Positions 19,478-28,669 are shown, counted from the first letter of the stretch. The stretch is 64,000 nucleotides of DNA from Gemmatimonadota bacterium (GCA_003697105.1 RFFQ01000013.1:17902-81901); one strand, 5' to 3'. Program-made: numbers and translations. Notes: generated by a model from the sequence alone, not told the origin.

Positions 19478-21493
19478 ATGAAAAAAAGGATATTATTAAC
19501 GGTTTTGATATTCGGAATAGCAGTTTCCGGATGGGCGGATATTCCAAAACTCGGCGTTATTGAGCAGTTCACCACAGTGGGAAATGAGTTGTGCGAAGAG
19601 TCCAATCTGTACGTTCAACAATTGAAGGAACATTACGGGGTCAAAAACGCCGTGGTGATTCAATATCACGTGGGAGATAATGACCCATTTTACCAAGCAA
19701 ACCACACGGATAACGACGCCCGGGCAGAATATTACGGCGTTGAATATCTGCCAATGGTTGCTACCTCAGGCAATAGCATGGTGCAAGCCACCGATCCATA
19801 CGATATAAACGTCAAAATGGATAAAGTGTTAGAAACAGATACCCCACTTTATATGAGTGTATTCCATGAAATTGAGGGATCAACGCTCTCGGTAGAAGGC
19901 TCGGTAGTTGCCGCCGGCGAGATAGATGGCACATATAATTTACAAATCGCCGTCATCGAAAAAGAAGTGACAGAAGGAGGCATGACATATTATAATGTGA
20001 TGCGTAAACTTTTACCAGATGGCGCGGGTACTGATTTTTACATCGCCTCTGGGGGAGACGACGCTTATTATGAGTTCTCGCAATCGCTGCAAATCGACGC
20101 CGGCTGGGATACCGATCAATTAGAAGTGATCGTTTTTGTCCAAGACCCAGCAACGCAAGGTATTTTGCAAGCGGTCACCACAGAACTGGTTGAGGCAACA
20201 CCCTCCCCACACCATATCCGGCTGGTGTCCGAACAACGTGTCCGAATTTTACCCGTGAATACTTTTTTGGAAAATCACTATATGCGCTTCATCAATATGA
20301 TGGACCAAGATGACCAGTTTGACTTTTTGCTGGAAACAGATATGCCGGAAGGTTGGGTGGCGTCTTTTTGTGTGGGACCCATTTGCTTACCGGATTCCGC
20401 ACGTATTGCGTTTGAGGCGGGACAATCCGAGGGACAACCCGAAGATGATGGACGACACATGTATGTAACCATCACACCGATGAACACACCCGGCGTCGGC
20501 GATGTCATCTTTACGGCACGCTCCGTAACCTACCCTTCGGTACAGCAATCACTTCATTTCCGGGTCATCACCGATGGTATTGATGTGCTAATCGTCGATG
20601 CGGATGGTGGTCTGGATAGTGAACAGGGCATTGCCAGCGCTTTGGAGCGCGCAGAAGTTACCTATGGCATCTGGAAAGCATCCACACCCATCACCGGTGC
20701 CGAAATGGCGAATTTCCCGGTGGTCATCTGGAATACCGGTCGGGCATTACCCACATTGCTGGAATCTGACCGAGCCGCCATCCAAGAGTATATGGATAAC
20801 CTCGGCTCGATCCTGATCAGTGGGCAAAATATTGGTTGGGATTTAACCAATGCCGCCAGCCGTAATCGCGATCCGGAATTCTATAGTGGTGTGCTTCATG
20901 CCAATTTCATCAATGATAATGCATCCAGCATGGCAGTAACGGGTGTTGGGTTTGCGGAAGGTCTGGCATTTAATCTGGTCGATCAAACCTCGCCGGATGT
21001 GGTGGAACCCGTCGATGATAACACCTTTGACCTATACCAATATGGCGAAAGTGAAGTTGCCGGATTGTACACGGGAGCGATGGTCTATCTAGGGTTCGAT
21101 CCGGCACAAATTGATAGTGACGATCAGCGTGACTGGACCATCGCACGTATTTTGAATTACTTTAATTTGGCGGTTGGTGCGGGACCGGTGACCACAGGCA
21201 TCACCCAAACGCCACCAGCCGTAACTCTCCACCAAAATGTGCCGAATCCATTCAATCCCACAACACGTATTCGGTACGAATTACCGCAAAGTAGCACCGT
21301 GAAGCTTACCATTTATGATGTCACCGGACGGTTGGTGCGCACGTTGGTCAACCAACCCCAAGAAAGTGGCATTTATGATGTCCAATGGAATGGTCATGAT
21401 GATGCCGGTCACGTCGTGAATAGCGGCATCTATGTTTATCAATTGGAAACTGAAACGGCGACGCAGACTCAAAAAATGATGTTGTTGAAATAA
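19478..21493 (+). CDS. Omp28-type secreted protein with degenerate active site (NELC), ThuA/GATase1-like domain and C-terminal sorting tail
   Basis: LGVIEQFTTVGNELCEESNLYVQQLKEHYG aligns with EMFTSTTCPPC of the 25721 gene; tail NVPNPFNPTTRIRYELPQSSTVKLTIYDVTGRLVRTLVNQPQ. Confidence 0.8.
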   Translation: MKKRILLTVLIFGIAVSGWADIPKLGVIEQFTTVGNELCEESNLYVQQLKEHYGVKNAVVIQYHVGDNDPFYQANHTDNDARAEYYGVEYLPMVATSGNSMVQATDPYDINVKMDKVLETDTPLYMSVFHEIEGSTLSVEGSVVAAGEIDGTYNLQIAVIEKEVTEGGMTYYNVMRKLLPDGAGTDFYIASGGDDAYYEFSQSLQIDAGWDTDQLEVIVFVQDPATQGILQAVTTELVEATPSPHHIRLVSEQRVRILPVNTFLENHYMRFINMMDQDDQFDFLLETDMPEGWVASFCVGPICLPDSARIAFEAGQSEGQPEDDGRHMYVTITPMNTPGVGDVIFTARSVTYPSVQQSLHFRVITDGIDVLIVDADGGLDSEQGIASALERAEVTYGIWKASTPITGAEMANFPVVIWNTGRALPTLLESDRAAIQEYMDNLGSILISGQNIGWDLTNAASRNRDPEFYSGVLHANFINDNASSMAVTGVGFAEGLAFNLVDQTSPDVVEPVDDNTFDLYQYGESEVAGLYTGAMVYLGFDPAQIDSDDQRDWTIARILNYFNLAVGAGPVTTGITQTPPAVTLHQNVPNPFNPTTRIRYELPQSSTVKLTIYDVTGRLVRTLVNQPQESGIYDVQWNGHDDAGHVVNSGIYVYQLETETATQTQKMMLLK

Positions 21494-21500
21494 ATCCCCA

Positions 21501-21536
21501 GCCCGGTACGGGTATCCGTATCGGGCTTATTTTTAT
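21501..21536 (+). terminator. intrinsic terminator / hairpin before the first selenoprotein gene
   Basis: GCCCGGTACGG-GTAT-CCGTATCGGGC-TTATTTTTAT. Confidence 0.85.
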
Positions 21537-21565
21537 CCACCTTCGGTTGGAAGGAGATTGTACCA

Positions 21566-23542
21566 ATGCGTAAATTGTTTTTAGTATTGTTAGCTCTGGC
21601 TTTTTTGATGCCGGTACGCGGTATGGCGGTAGAACGCACCGTACTGGCAGAATTACAAACAGCAACGTGGTGAGTGTACTGTCCTTGGGCTGAAGCAGCC
21701 ATCGATCAGTTGATCGAGGAATACGGTACCGATAACGTCGTTTATATTGCCTATCACTATACTGACGAACTGGAAATCGCCGAAGGAAGTGCACGCTGGG
21801 CATCCTATTATGGCAATGAAGGTACGCCTAATATGTACTTTGACGGGCTCCAAAATGTGTTAGGCGGTTGGGAAGGCTGTTATGACGCTTATCTTGCTGA
21901 ATTGCAATCCCGCTGGGCAAACAGTAGCCCGATTCGCCTCGAACTCATCGGGGGAATTGTGGATACGGAAGGATATATCTCGGCAAATGTTACATTAGAA
22001 GGGGACATTCCCGCCGGTATGACCGTCCGCTTTGCCGTTATAGAAAATGATATTATCCTAAATCGCCACTATAATGGGGTATTACGAGACTTACTGGCAG
22101 AAGAAACGCTCAGCATCAGCCAGCAAGGCGAAACGGTTACGTTGGATCGCACCTTCCCCGTAGAAGAGGGTTGGAATTACGAAAATATGGGCGTGGTTGT
22201 ATTTGTCCAAAATGATAACACCCACGAAGTCCTTCAAGCCGCTTATTTTGACGCTTCAGATTCTGAATATCTGGTGAGCTTTACGTCCAGCGGCACCGTT
22301 GCGATTTCAGAAGCAGACCAACCCTATGATTTTTATGCCTTGGTGGAGAATGTCGGTCCGAATGACGATACTTACACCATTACAATGAATACCGATGAAT
22401 TACCCGAAGGGTGGAACGCCACGTTTACCATCGGCGAAGACGTGTACGAATCCGAAGCCGAAATTGATCTGGCGTCAGGGGAACAGGTACTTCTCACTAT
22501 CAATTATAATCCGAATAACGTACCCGGTCAGGGCGATGTTTATTTAGAATTAGTCTCCCACGCCGAACCGCGCCTGCAAAAATCAATGAGTTTTCGGCTG
22601 ATCTCCGATGTGGAAGTCCTGATTGTGGATGACGCCCTCAATACCGATGCCACCCTGTATGAAACGGTGCTAACCGAAGATGAAACGATATGGGGCACGT
22701 GGGAAGTCCTCCGGGGAGGCAACATTGATAGTGATGAAATTGCGAATATCCCCACCGTGTTATGGATAACCGGTAGCGACGATCGTGAAACCATCACCGA
22801 AGACGATCAAATGGAATTGATCACCTATCTGGAAAACGGCGGATCATTGCTCCTAACCGGTCACAATATCGGGGGCGATATTGCCGCAACTGAATTTTAC
22901 ACCGATTTTCTGGGCGCCCGTTATCGTTTCAATAACTTCGGACAAACCACCCTGAACGGGATCGAAGGCAACCCGATTGGCGATGGGTTAGTCCTCGAAA
23001 TTGAACACGATTCCCCAGATGTGGTCATGATGCAGGACGATGTGGATGGTCTGGAACCGGTCTTCCAATATGGAGCAGTGCCCAACCTCTACGCGGCACT
23101 CGCACATGCGGCAGATACGTACCGGACGGTCTATTTTTCTGTGAGTCTGGATCAAGTATCCGATCCAGACAGCCGGGAAAGTGCCCTATTGCGCTCCTTG
23201 CGCTGGTTGAGAGGCGAATCCACGAACATCGACCCGGTGGAGCAAACATCAATTGCCACCGTCTCACATTACCAACTGGCACAGAATGTACCGAACCCAT
23301 TTAACCCCCGAACCACAATTGCCTATGCGTTGCCGGAACAAAGTCGTGTCAGTATCCATATTTACAACTCTTCCGGTCAATTGATACGAACTCTGGTCAA
23401 TAAGACGCAGAATGCCGGCACATATCACGTCCAGTGGGACGGTACAGATAGTGAACATCACGAAGTCGCCAGTGGGATTTATCTGTATAAACTCGTGACA
23501 GACAAAGAAACACACATTAAATCAATGGTATTACTCCGGTAA
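21566..23542 (+). CDS. predicted selenoprotein: Omp28-type thioredoxin-fold protein with UVYC (Sec at codon 36, TGA 21671-21673), ThuA-like domain and C-terminal sorting tail
   Basis: ATG 21566 with AAGGAG RBS, signal peptide MRKLFLVLLALAFLMPVRGMA, then ERTVLAELQTATW-TGA-VYCPWAEAAIDQLIEEYG in the same frame as ORF 21674-23542; TGA aligns with the first Cys of paralog CxxC motifs. Confidence 0.88.
21671..21673 (+). other. in-frame TGA, predicted selenocysteine codon (UxxC)
   Basis: TGG TGA GTG TAC TGT = W-U-V-Y-C; Cys in paralogs at 15619 and 25721. Confidence 0.87.
21688..21700 (+). promoter_or_regulatory. candidate bacterial SECIS hairpin
   Basis: GGCU-GAAGC-AGCC (or GGCUG-AAG-CAGCC); loop begins about 18 nt after the TGA and has G at its first position. 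Confidence 0.65.
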
Positions 23543-23564
23543 CCAAGCGGGCATAATCGGGTGA

Positions 23565-23596
23565 AACCCTTAGCATCTACAAAGGTGCTAAGGGTT
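23565..23596 (+). repeat. inverted repeat / stem-loop between the two selenoprotein genes
   Basis: AACCCTTAGCA-N10-TGCTAAGGGTT, perfect 11-bp stem, no T-tract after it. Confidence 0.75.
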
Positions 23597-23648
23597 CAAT
23601 CCCAACAGAACACTCCATACCAAAAGCCCATTCATGAGGAGATTACCG

Positions 23649-25649
23649 ATGAGGCAAATTTTATGGACAAGTGTGGTTTGGTCATTTATTGCCGTCTCCG
23701 CATTTGCAACGGAACGGGTGGTCTTAATGGAAATGTTTACCAGCACCACCTGACCGGTTTGTCCCACTGCGGAGCAGTGGCTTGATAACTGGTATCCTAG
23801 CAATTACGATGACGTGGCAATTATCCGTTACCACATGAATTGGCCCGCCCCCGGGAATGACCCCTTTTATCACGCCAACCCGCTAGAAAACAACGCCCGG
23901 CGAGGGGTTTACGGCGTCAACGGCATACCGGACATGTTTGTGGATGGCGTTTTAAATCCAGGCATACCCTACAGTACCGCCGTCAACCAACGGTTGGAGA
24001 TACCTAGCCCGTTGGAAATCAATGTGGATGGAACATTTGATTGGACTACCAATGAAGGCACCACTACGGTGGAAATCACAGCAACAGAAGACTTCTCTTA
24101 TAATTCATTGCGGATGCAATACGTGATTATTGAAAATAATGTAGCATACACCGGTCCAAACGGACATACACCCCACCATCAGGTGATGCACGATATGGTA
24201 CCAACAGCTTCGGGCGAAAGTTTTGAGATTACAAATGGAGAAACCCTCCTATTCAACCGGAATTTCGTCATTGATGAAAGCTGGGATGCGAATGAATGTG
24301 AGATTGTTGTTTTTGTGCAGGATAATACGAGCCGTGAAGTCTTTCAAGCAATGCATATGTCGCTTGATGAACTGTTTCCTATCCGCCTCCGCTTTGAAAC
24401 AAGCGGCAATACGGCACTGGGTGCGTCCGATGGTGAGTATCCGTTTTACGCCCTCATCGAAAATCAAGACAACCAAGCAGATGTATTTGATGTTGAATTG
24501 ACAACCTCTGCACCCGAGGCGTGGTCGATCAATTTTACGCTGGAAGGAGTCACCTACGAGGATGGGGCAGAACTCCCCCTCGATGCCGGTGAAGAAGTGC
24601 CCTTAACCGTGAATATCAGCCCCAATAGCACCGCCGGTGAAGGTTTTGCCACGGTCACCCTCACCTCCCAATCCGAACCACGGGTGGTAAAATCTCTGAC
24701 CTTCCAACTCATTACCAATGATGTAGATGTGCTCGTGATTGACGATGCCAATGATGGTAATATTGAACCGTATCGCGCCGCACTGGAAACAACCGATTTT
24801 GTCTTTGGCGCCTGGGATGTCGCGGTGGGAGGCGCTCTAAATCCAGAGGATCTAGAACAGATTACGACCCTCATCTGGTTTACCGGCGGTGAAGAAGAGA
24901 CCGCTTTAGAACCCGATGAAATCGAGATGTTGACCGGTTACCTCGATAACGGCGGGCAACTGATGCTCTCGGGGCGAAATTTGGGCGTTGCGATTGGCAC
25001 AACAGATTTTTATACTGAATATCTCGGTGCCCATTTCCGGTTCAACAACTTCAGCACCTATGAGGTGAATGGGATTGAAGGCGACCCCATCGGGGATGGT
25101 ATCTCCTTCACATTTGAGCAGGATTCCCCAGATGTCGTCCTCCCCCGTCCCGGAGTGGATGGCGTGTCACCGGTTTTTCAATATGGCGATATTCCGCTGT
25201 ATGCGGCACTACGGCACGAGACCGAAACCTACCGCACGGTGTACTATTCGATCAGCTTGGAAGGCGTCAATGAAGCCGATGCCCTCGCCCAGCTCATCGA
25301 AAATTCGGTTCTCTGGTTACAAGGGGAAGAAACAGCAATTGAGCCACAAAAAAGTGATGTGGCACGTGTAACTGCCTATCAATTATTTCAAAATGTACCG
25401 AATCCATTCAATCCTCAAACTCAAATTGAATATGCGGTGCCGGTACCTGCAACAGTTCAGTTGAATATCTATTCCGTGACAGGACAATTCATCAAAACGC
25501 TTGTACATCGTCCGCAAAGTGCCGGACACTATCGTGTGATATGGGATGGTACCAACCAGTTTGGAGCTGCCGTAGCCAGCGGAATTTATCTGTATGAACT
25601 ATCGGCTGGGGAACACCGGCTCACCCGTCAGATGGTTCTACTCCATTAA
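23649..25649 (+). CDS. predicted selenoprotein: Omp28-type thioredoxin-fold protein with UPVC (Sec at codon 35, TGA 23751-23753), ThuA-like domain and C-terminal sorting tail
   Basis: ATG 23649 with GAGGAG RBS; MRQILWTSVVWSFIAVSAFATERVVLMEMFTSTT-TGA-PVCPTAEQWLDNWYPSNYDDVAIIRYHMN in frame with ORF 23814-25649; adjacent paralog reads ERIVLLEMFTSTTCPPC. Confidence 0.92.
23751..23753 (+). other. in-frame TGA, predicted selenocysteine codon (UxxC)
   Basis: ATGTTTACCAGCACCACC-TGA-CCGGTTTGT versus ATGTTTACCAGTACCACC-TGC-CCACCGTGT in the 25721 gene. Confidence 0.92.
23764..23780 (+). promoter_or_regulatory. candidate bacterial SECIS hairpin
   Basis: CCACUGC-GGA-GCAGUGG: 7 perfect base pairs with a G-rich loop starting about 17 nt after the TGA. 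Confidence 0.85.
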
Positions 25650-25720
25650 TCTCACTGGCGAAACCTCAAGGAAGGAGGCTTCGTCTATTTTCCCAACCTA
25701 TGTTTTAAGGAGGTTTTACG

Positions 25721-27808
25721 ATGCGTAAAACACTATTTATGGTTTTAATATTAATACTAATGGTTACGCTTTTCGTACCCAATGTACACGCGGAACGAAT
25801 CGTACTGTTGGAGATGTTTACCAGTACCACCTGCCCACCGTGTGTATCCGCCAATGCGGCGATGAATACGTGGTATCCTGACAACGATGATATTTCGGCA
25901 TTGATTCGCTACCATGTTTGGTGGCCCTCACCGGGCAATGACCCGTTCTATCTGGCAAACACGGCAGAAGCCCAAGCCCGCACCAATTATTACGGGGTAA
26001 ATGGGGTGCCCGACATCTTTGCAGATGGACTTTTGGACGCCAGTTTCCCTCCCATTTCTCAGGTTGCTCAACGTCGCGCGGTAGACCCGCCAGTGGATAT
26101 TATGGTTGCCGGCAGCTATGACGTTGATAATAACGTTGGTGAGGCAACTATTACTGTCTCCGCGCTGGAAGACTTCAATTACAATGACCTCCGCTTTTTC
26201 TTCGTTATTACGGAAGATAATTGTGTGTACACTGGTACAAACGGGGATCCGGTACACCATCAGGTGATGCGCGACATGGTGCCAAATGCCAACGGCGAAA
26301 GTTTTGATATTGCCGATGGTGAATCGGTCGTGTTTACCCGATCCTTCTCGCTATCACCCGTACCGGGTGTAAATGAGACCGGAATTCCTGAAAATACAAA
26401 CGTCGTGTGCTGGGTTCAAGATGTAGCAACAAATTCCAGAGAAGTACATCAGGCCGCTTGGGTACCCCTAATGGAACTCGTCCCAGCCGCCGCTATTGAA
26501 GGATATGTCACCGACTGTGCCAATGAGGAAGGCTTGGATGTGACGAATGTCTATGTGGAAGGCACGGGATATGCCACCATCACCGATGAAAATGGATTTT
26601 ACCATCTCAATGCCGAACCGGGCACGCACACGGTCGTTTTTGAGCGGTTCGGGTATGTCACACACACCCAAGAAGTCACCTTAGCCGAAGATGATCTACT
26701 GCCCGTAGATGTCTGTCTGAATGCGTTCGGGCAATCCACGTTAACCGGAACGGTTTCACAGCGGGAAAATGGTAATCCAATTCCAAATGCACCCATTGAA
26801 CTGCTCGGTGTACCAATTAATTCCACCGTAACGGATGAAAACGGGGTCTATACGTTCAGTGTTCCGGGTGGTTACACCTACGAGGTTTCGGTCTATGCAG
26901 ATGATCGCGAACCGGTTGTAGAAAGCGTTACCGTACCTGAAAATGAAGTGGTAGAGCACAACTTCCCGATGCGCTTTGTTCAAAGTTTTGAAGCAACCGA
27001 TGGTGGCTTTGATCCCAACCGCCTGTGGGAGTGGGGCGATGCCAACGCAGGTGGTGGCGCTGAAACGGCCTATTTGGGGATGAAGTACTGGTCAACCAAT
27101 ATCGACGGTGCATATCCCAGTAATCAACGTGCCGATCTGGTGACACCCGAATATAGCCTGACCCAAGCCAACGCCGCCGATTTATTCTATGCCCACTGGC
27201 TCGATACCAACGAGGGATGGGACGGCTATAATCTTTCCATCAGCACTAACGGCGGCGATGACTGGGTCCGGATCGAACCGGAAGGAGGCTATCCCGGCAG
27301 TGTGATCGGATTATCGGGACAACCTGGCTTCTCCAGTGATAGCAACGTATGGGAGATGGTACATTATGATCTGACCGACTATCTCGGCGAAGTGGTTCAA
27401 TTCCGATTCCGTTTCGGTAGTACCAACAACAACCGGAATTACTTAGGGGTTTGCATTGACTATTTTGATCTCCAAACGGATGTGGAAACGGCGGTAGATG
27501 AGCCACAAATGACGGGTATTGCCATTCCACAAGCCCTGACACTGAGCCAAAATGTCCCCAACCCGTTCAACCCCAATACGAAAATCCATTTTGCCTTGCC
27601 CCAAACCCAACATATTAATGTCGCCATTTATGCCCTGAATGGACAGTTGGTAAAAACATTGCAAAATGGTGTTCTTTCGGCAGGGGATTACACCGTTACT
27701 TGGAATGGTACCAATGAGCAAGGCGTACCGGTAGCCAGCGGAACATACATCTACCGCTTGGAAAGCAACGCTGAAATCCTCAGCAAAACCATGGTCTTGT
27801 TGAAGTAA
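25721..27808 (+). CDS. Omp28-type thioredoxin-fold protein (CPPC) with carboxypeptidase-regulatory-like domains and C-terminal sorting tail; Cys paralog of the selenoproteins
   Basis: ERIVLLEMFTSTTCPPCVSANAAMNTWYPDNDDISALIRYHVWWPSPGNDPFY; two VTDENGxY-type repeats; tail NVPNPFNPNTKIHFALPQTQHINVAIYALNGQLVKTL. Confidence 0.88.
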   Translation: MRKTLFMVLILILMVTLFVPNVHAERIVLLEMFTSTTCPPCVSANAAMNTWYPDNDDISALIRYHVWWPSPGNDPFYLANTAEAQARTNYYGVNGVPDIFADGLLDASFPPISQVAQRRAVDPPVDIMVAGSYDVDNNVGEATITVSALEDFNYNDLRFFFVITEDNCVYTGTNGDPVHHQVMRDMVPNANGESFDIADGESVVFTRSFSLSPVPGVNETGIPENTNVVCWVQDVATNSREVHQAAWVPLMELVPAAAIEGYVTDCANEEGLDVTNVYVEGTGYATITDENGFYHLNAEPGTHTVVFERFGYVTHTQEVTLAEDDLLPVDVCLNAFGQSTLTGTVSQRENGNPIPNAPIELLGVPINSTVTDENGVYTFSVPGGYTYEVSVYADDREPVVESVTVPENEVVEHNFPMRFVQSFEATDGGFDPNRLWEWGDANAGGGAETAYLGMKYWSTNIDGAYPSNQRADLVTPEYSLTQANAADLFYAHWLDTNEGWDGYNLSISTNGGDDWVRIEPEGGYPGSVIGLSGQPGFSSDSNVWEMVHYDLTDYLGEVVQFRFRFGSTNNNRNYLGVCIDYFDLQTDVETAVDEPQMTGIAIPQALTLSQNVPNPFNPNTKIHFALPQTQHINVAIYALNGQLVKTLQNGVLSAGDYTVTWNGTNEQGVPVASGTYIYRLESNAEILSKTMVLLK

Positions 27809-27868
27809 CGATTCGTCTCCTCCATGCCTAAATCCGAGCGATTTGGCATGGTTCACTCTATTGATTGG

Positions 27869-27903
27869 AAACCGCCACTGCTCAGATGAATAGTGGCGGT
27901 TTT
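27869..27903 (+). terminator. intrinsic terminator at the end of the Omp28 cluster
   Basis: AAACCGCCACT-N12-AGTGGCGGTTTT. Confidence 0.8.
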
Positions 27904-27919
27904 ACCATTTATGGACAAT

Positions 27920-28669
27920 ATGAAGCGCATTACACCTCACGGTGACCGGCTTGACCGGCTACTGGTAACTTTGCAACTCACCGAATCCCGCCACCGCGCC
28001 CAACAATTGATTCAAAAAGGTGCGATTCGGGTCAACGGGGAGATTATTACCAAAAACAGTGCTCCAATTGCGGAAGGAGCCATTATCGAGGTGCTCCAGT
28101 CCTTATCCTATGTCAGCCGGGCGGGTTACAAATTAGAACATGCGCTCCGGCAGTTTAAGGTAGATGTCGCTGGGTTCATTTGCCTCGATATTGGCGCCTC
28201 CACCGGTGGATTTACAGACTGCTTGCTACAACACGGTGCAAATCGGGTTTATGCGGTTGATGTAGGAAGTAATCAACTTCACCAAACACTTAGACCAAAT
28301 CCACGTGTGATTTCCATGGAAAAAACCGATCTGCGCACATTACCCACCCTACCGGAACCGGTGGATTTGATAGTGATCGATGTTAGTTTTATTTCGCTCA
28401 GCTTGATCTTCCCGCATTTGGCTCGATTTTCTCATGACAAAAGCCGGATCATCAGTTTGATTAAACCCCAATTTGAGGTGGGCAAAGGTCATCTTAATAA
28501 ACGAGGAATTGTCCGCCGGACAGAAGACCGCCAACGGGTACTTCAAACGGTAGTACACCATGCTGAAAGTCACGGATGGCACTGCTTACAACAAACCGAA
28601 TCCCCCATCGCCGGTGGGGACGGAAATATAGAGTATTTGGCATTATTTTGCCTTGAATCACCTCAATAG
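27920..28669 (+). CDS. tlyA: TlyA family rRNA (cytidine-2'-O)-methyltransferase / hemolysin
   Basis: RLDRLLVTLQLTESRHRAQQLIQKGAIRVNG (S4 domain); CLDIGASTGGFTDCLLQHGANRVYAVDVGSNQL. Confidence 0.93.
   Translation: MKRITPHGDRLDRLLVTLQLTESRHRAQQLIQKGAIRVNGEIITKNSAPIAEGAIIEVLQSLSYVSRAGYKLEHALRQFKVDVAGFICLDIGASTGGFTDCLLQHGANRVYAVDVGSNQLHQTLRPNPRVISMEKTDLRTLPTLPEPVDLIVIDVSFISLSLIFPHLARFSHDKSRIISLIKPQFEVGKGHLNKRGIVRRTEDRQRVLQTVVHHAESHGWHCLQQTESPIAGGDGNIEYLALFCLESPQ

Noticed and set aside
21671-23753. Reading the two in-frame TGA codons as reassigned Trp/Gly codons (alternative genetic code)
   Set aside because: TGA ends several other genes here (for example the HEAT-repeat gene, the TlpA-like gene and minus-strand genes), long ORFs do not otherwise contain internal TGA, and both TGAs align with Cys rather than Trp or Gly in paralogs.
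21566-25649. Treating the two TGA-containing genes as pseudogenes
   Set aside because: Both have intact RBS, signal peptide and more than 600 further codons with no other stop or frameshift. The single TGA is in the same catalytic column in both, each followed by a SECIS-like hairpin. Read-level confirmation is still needed.
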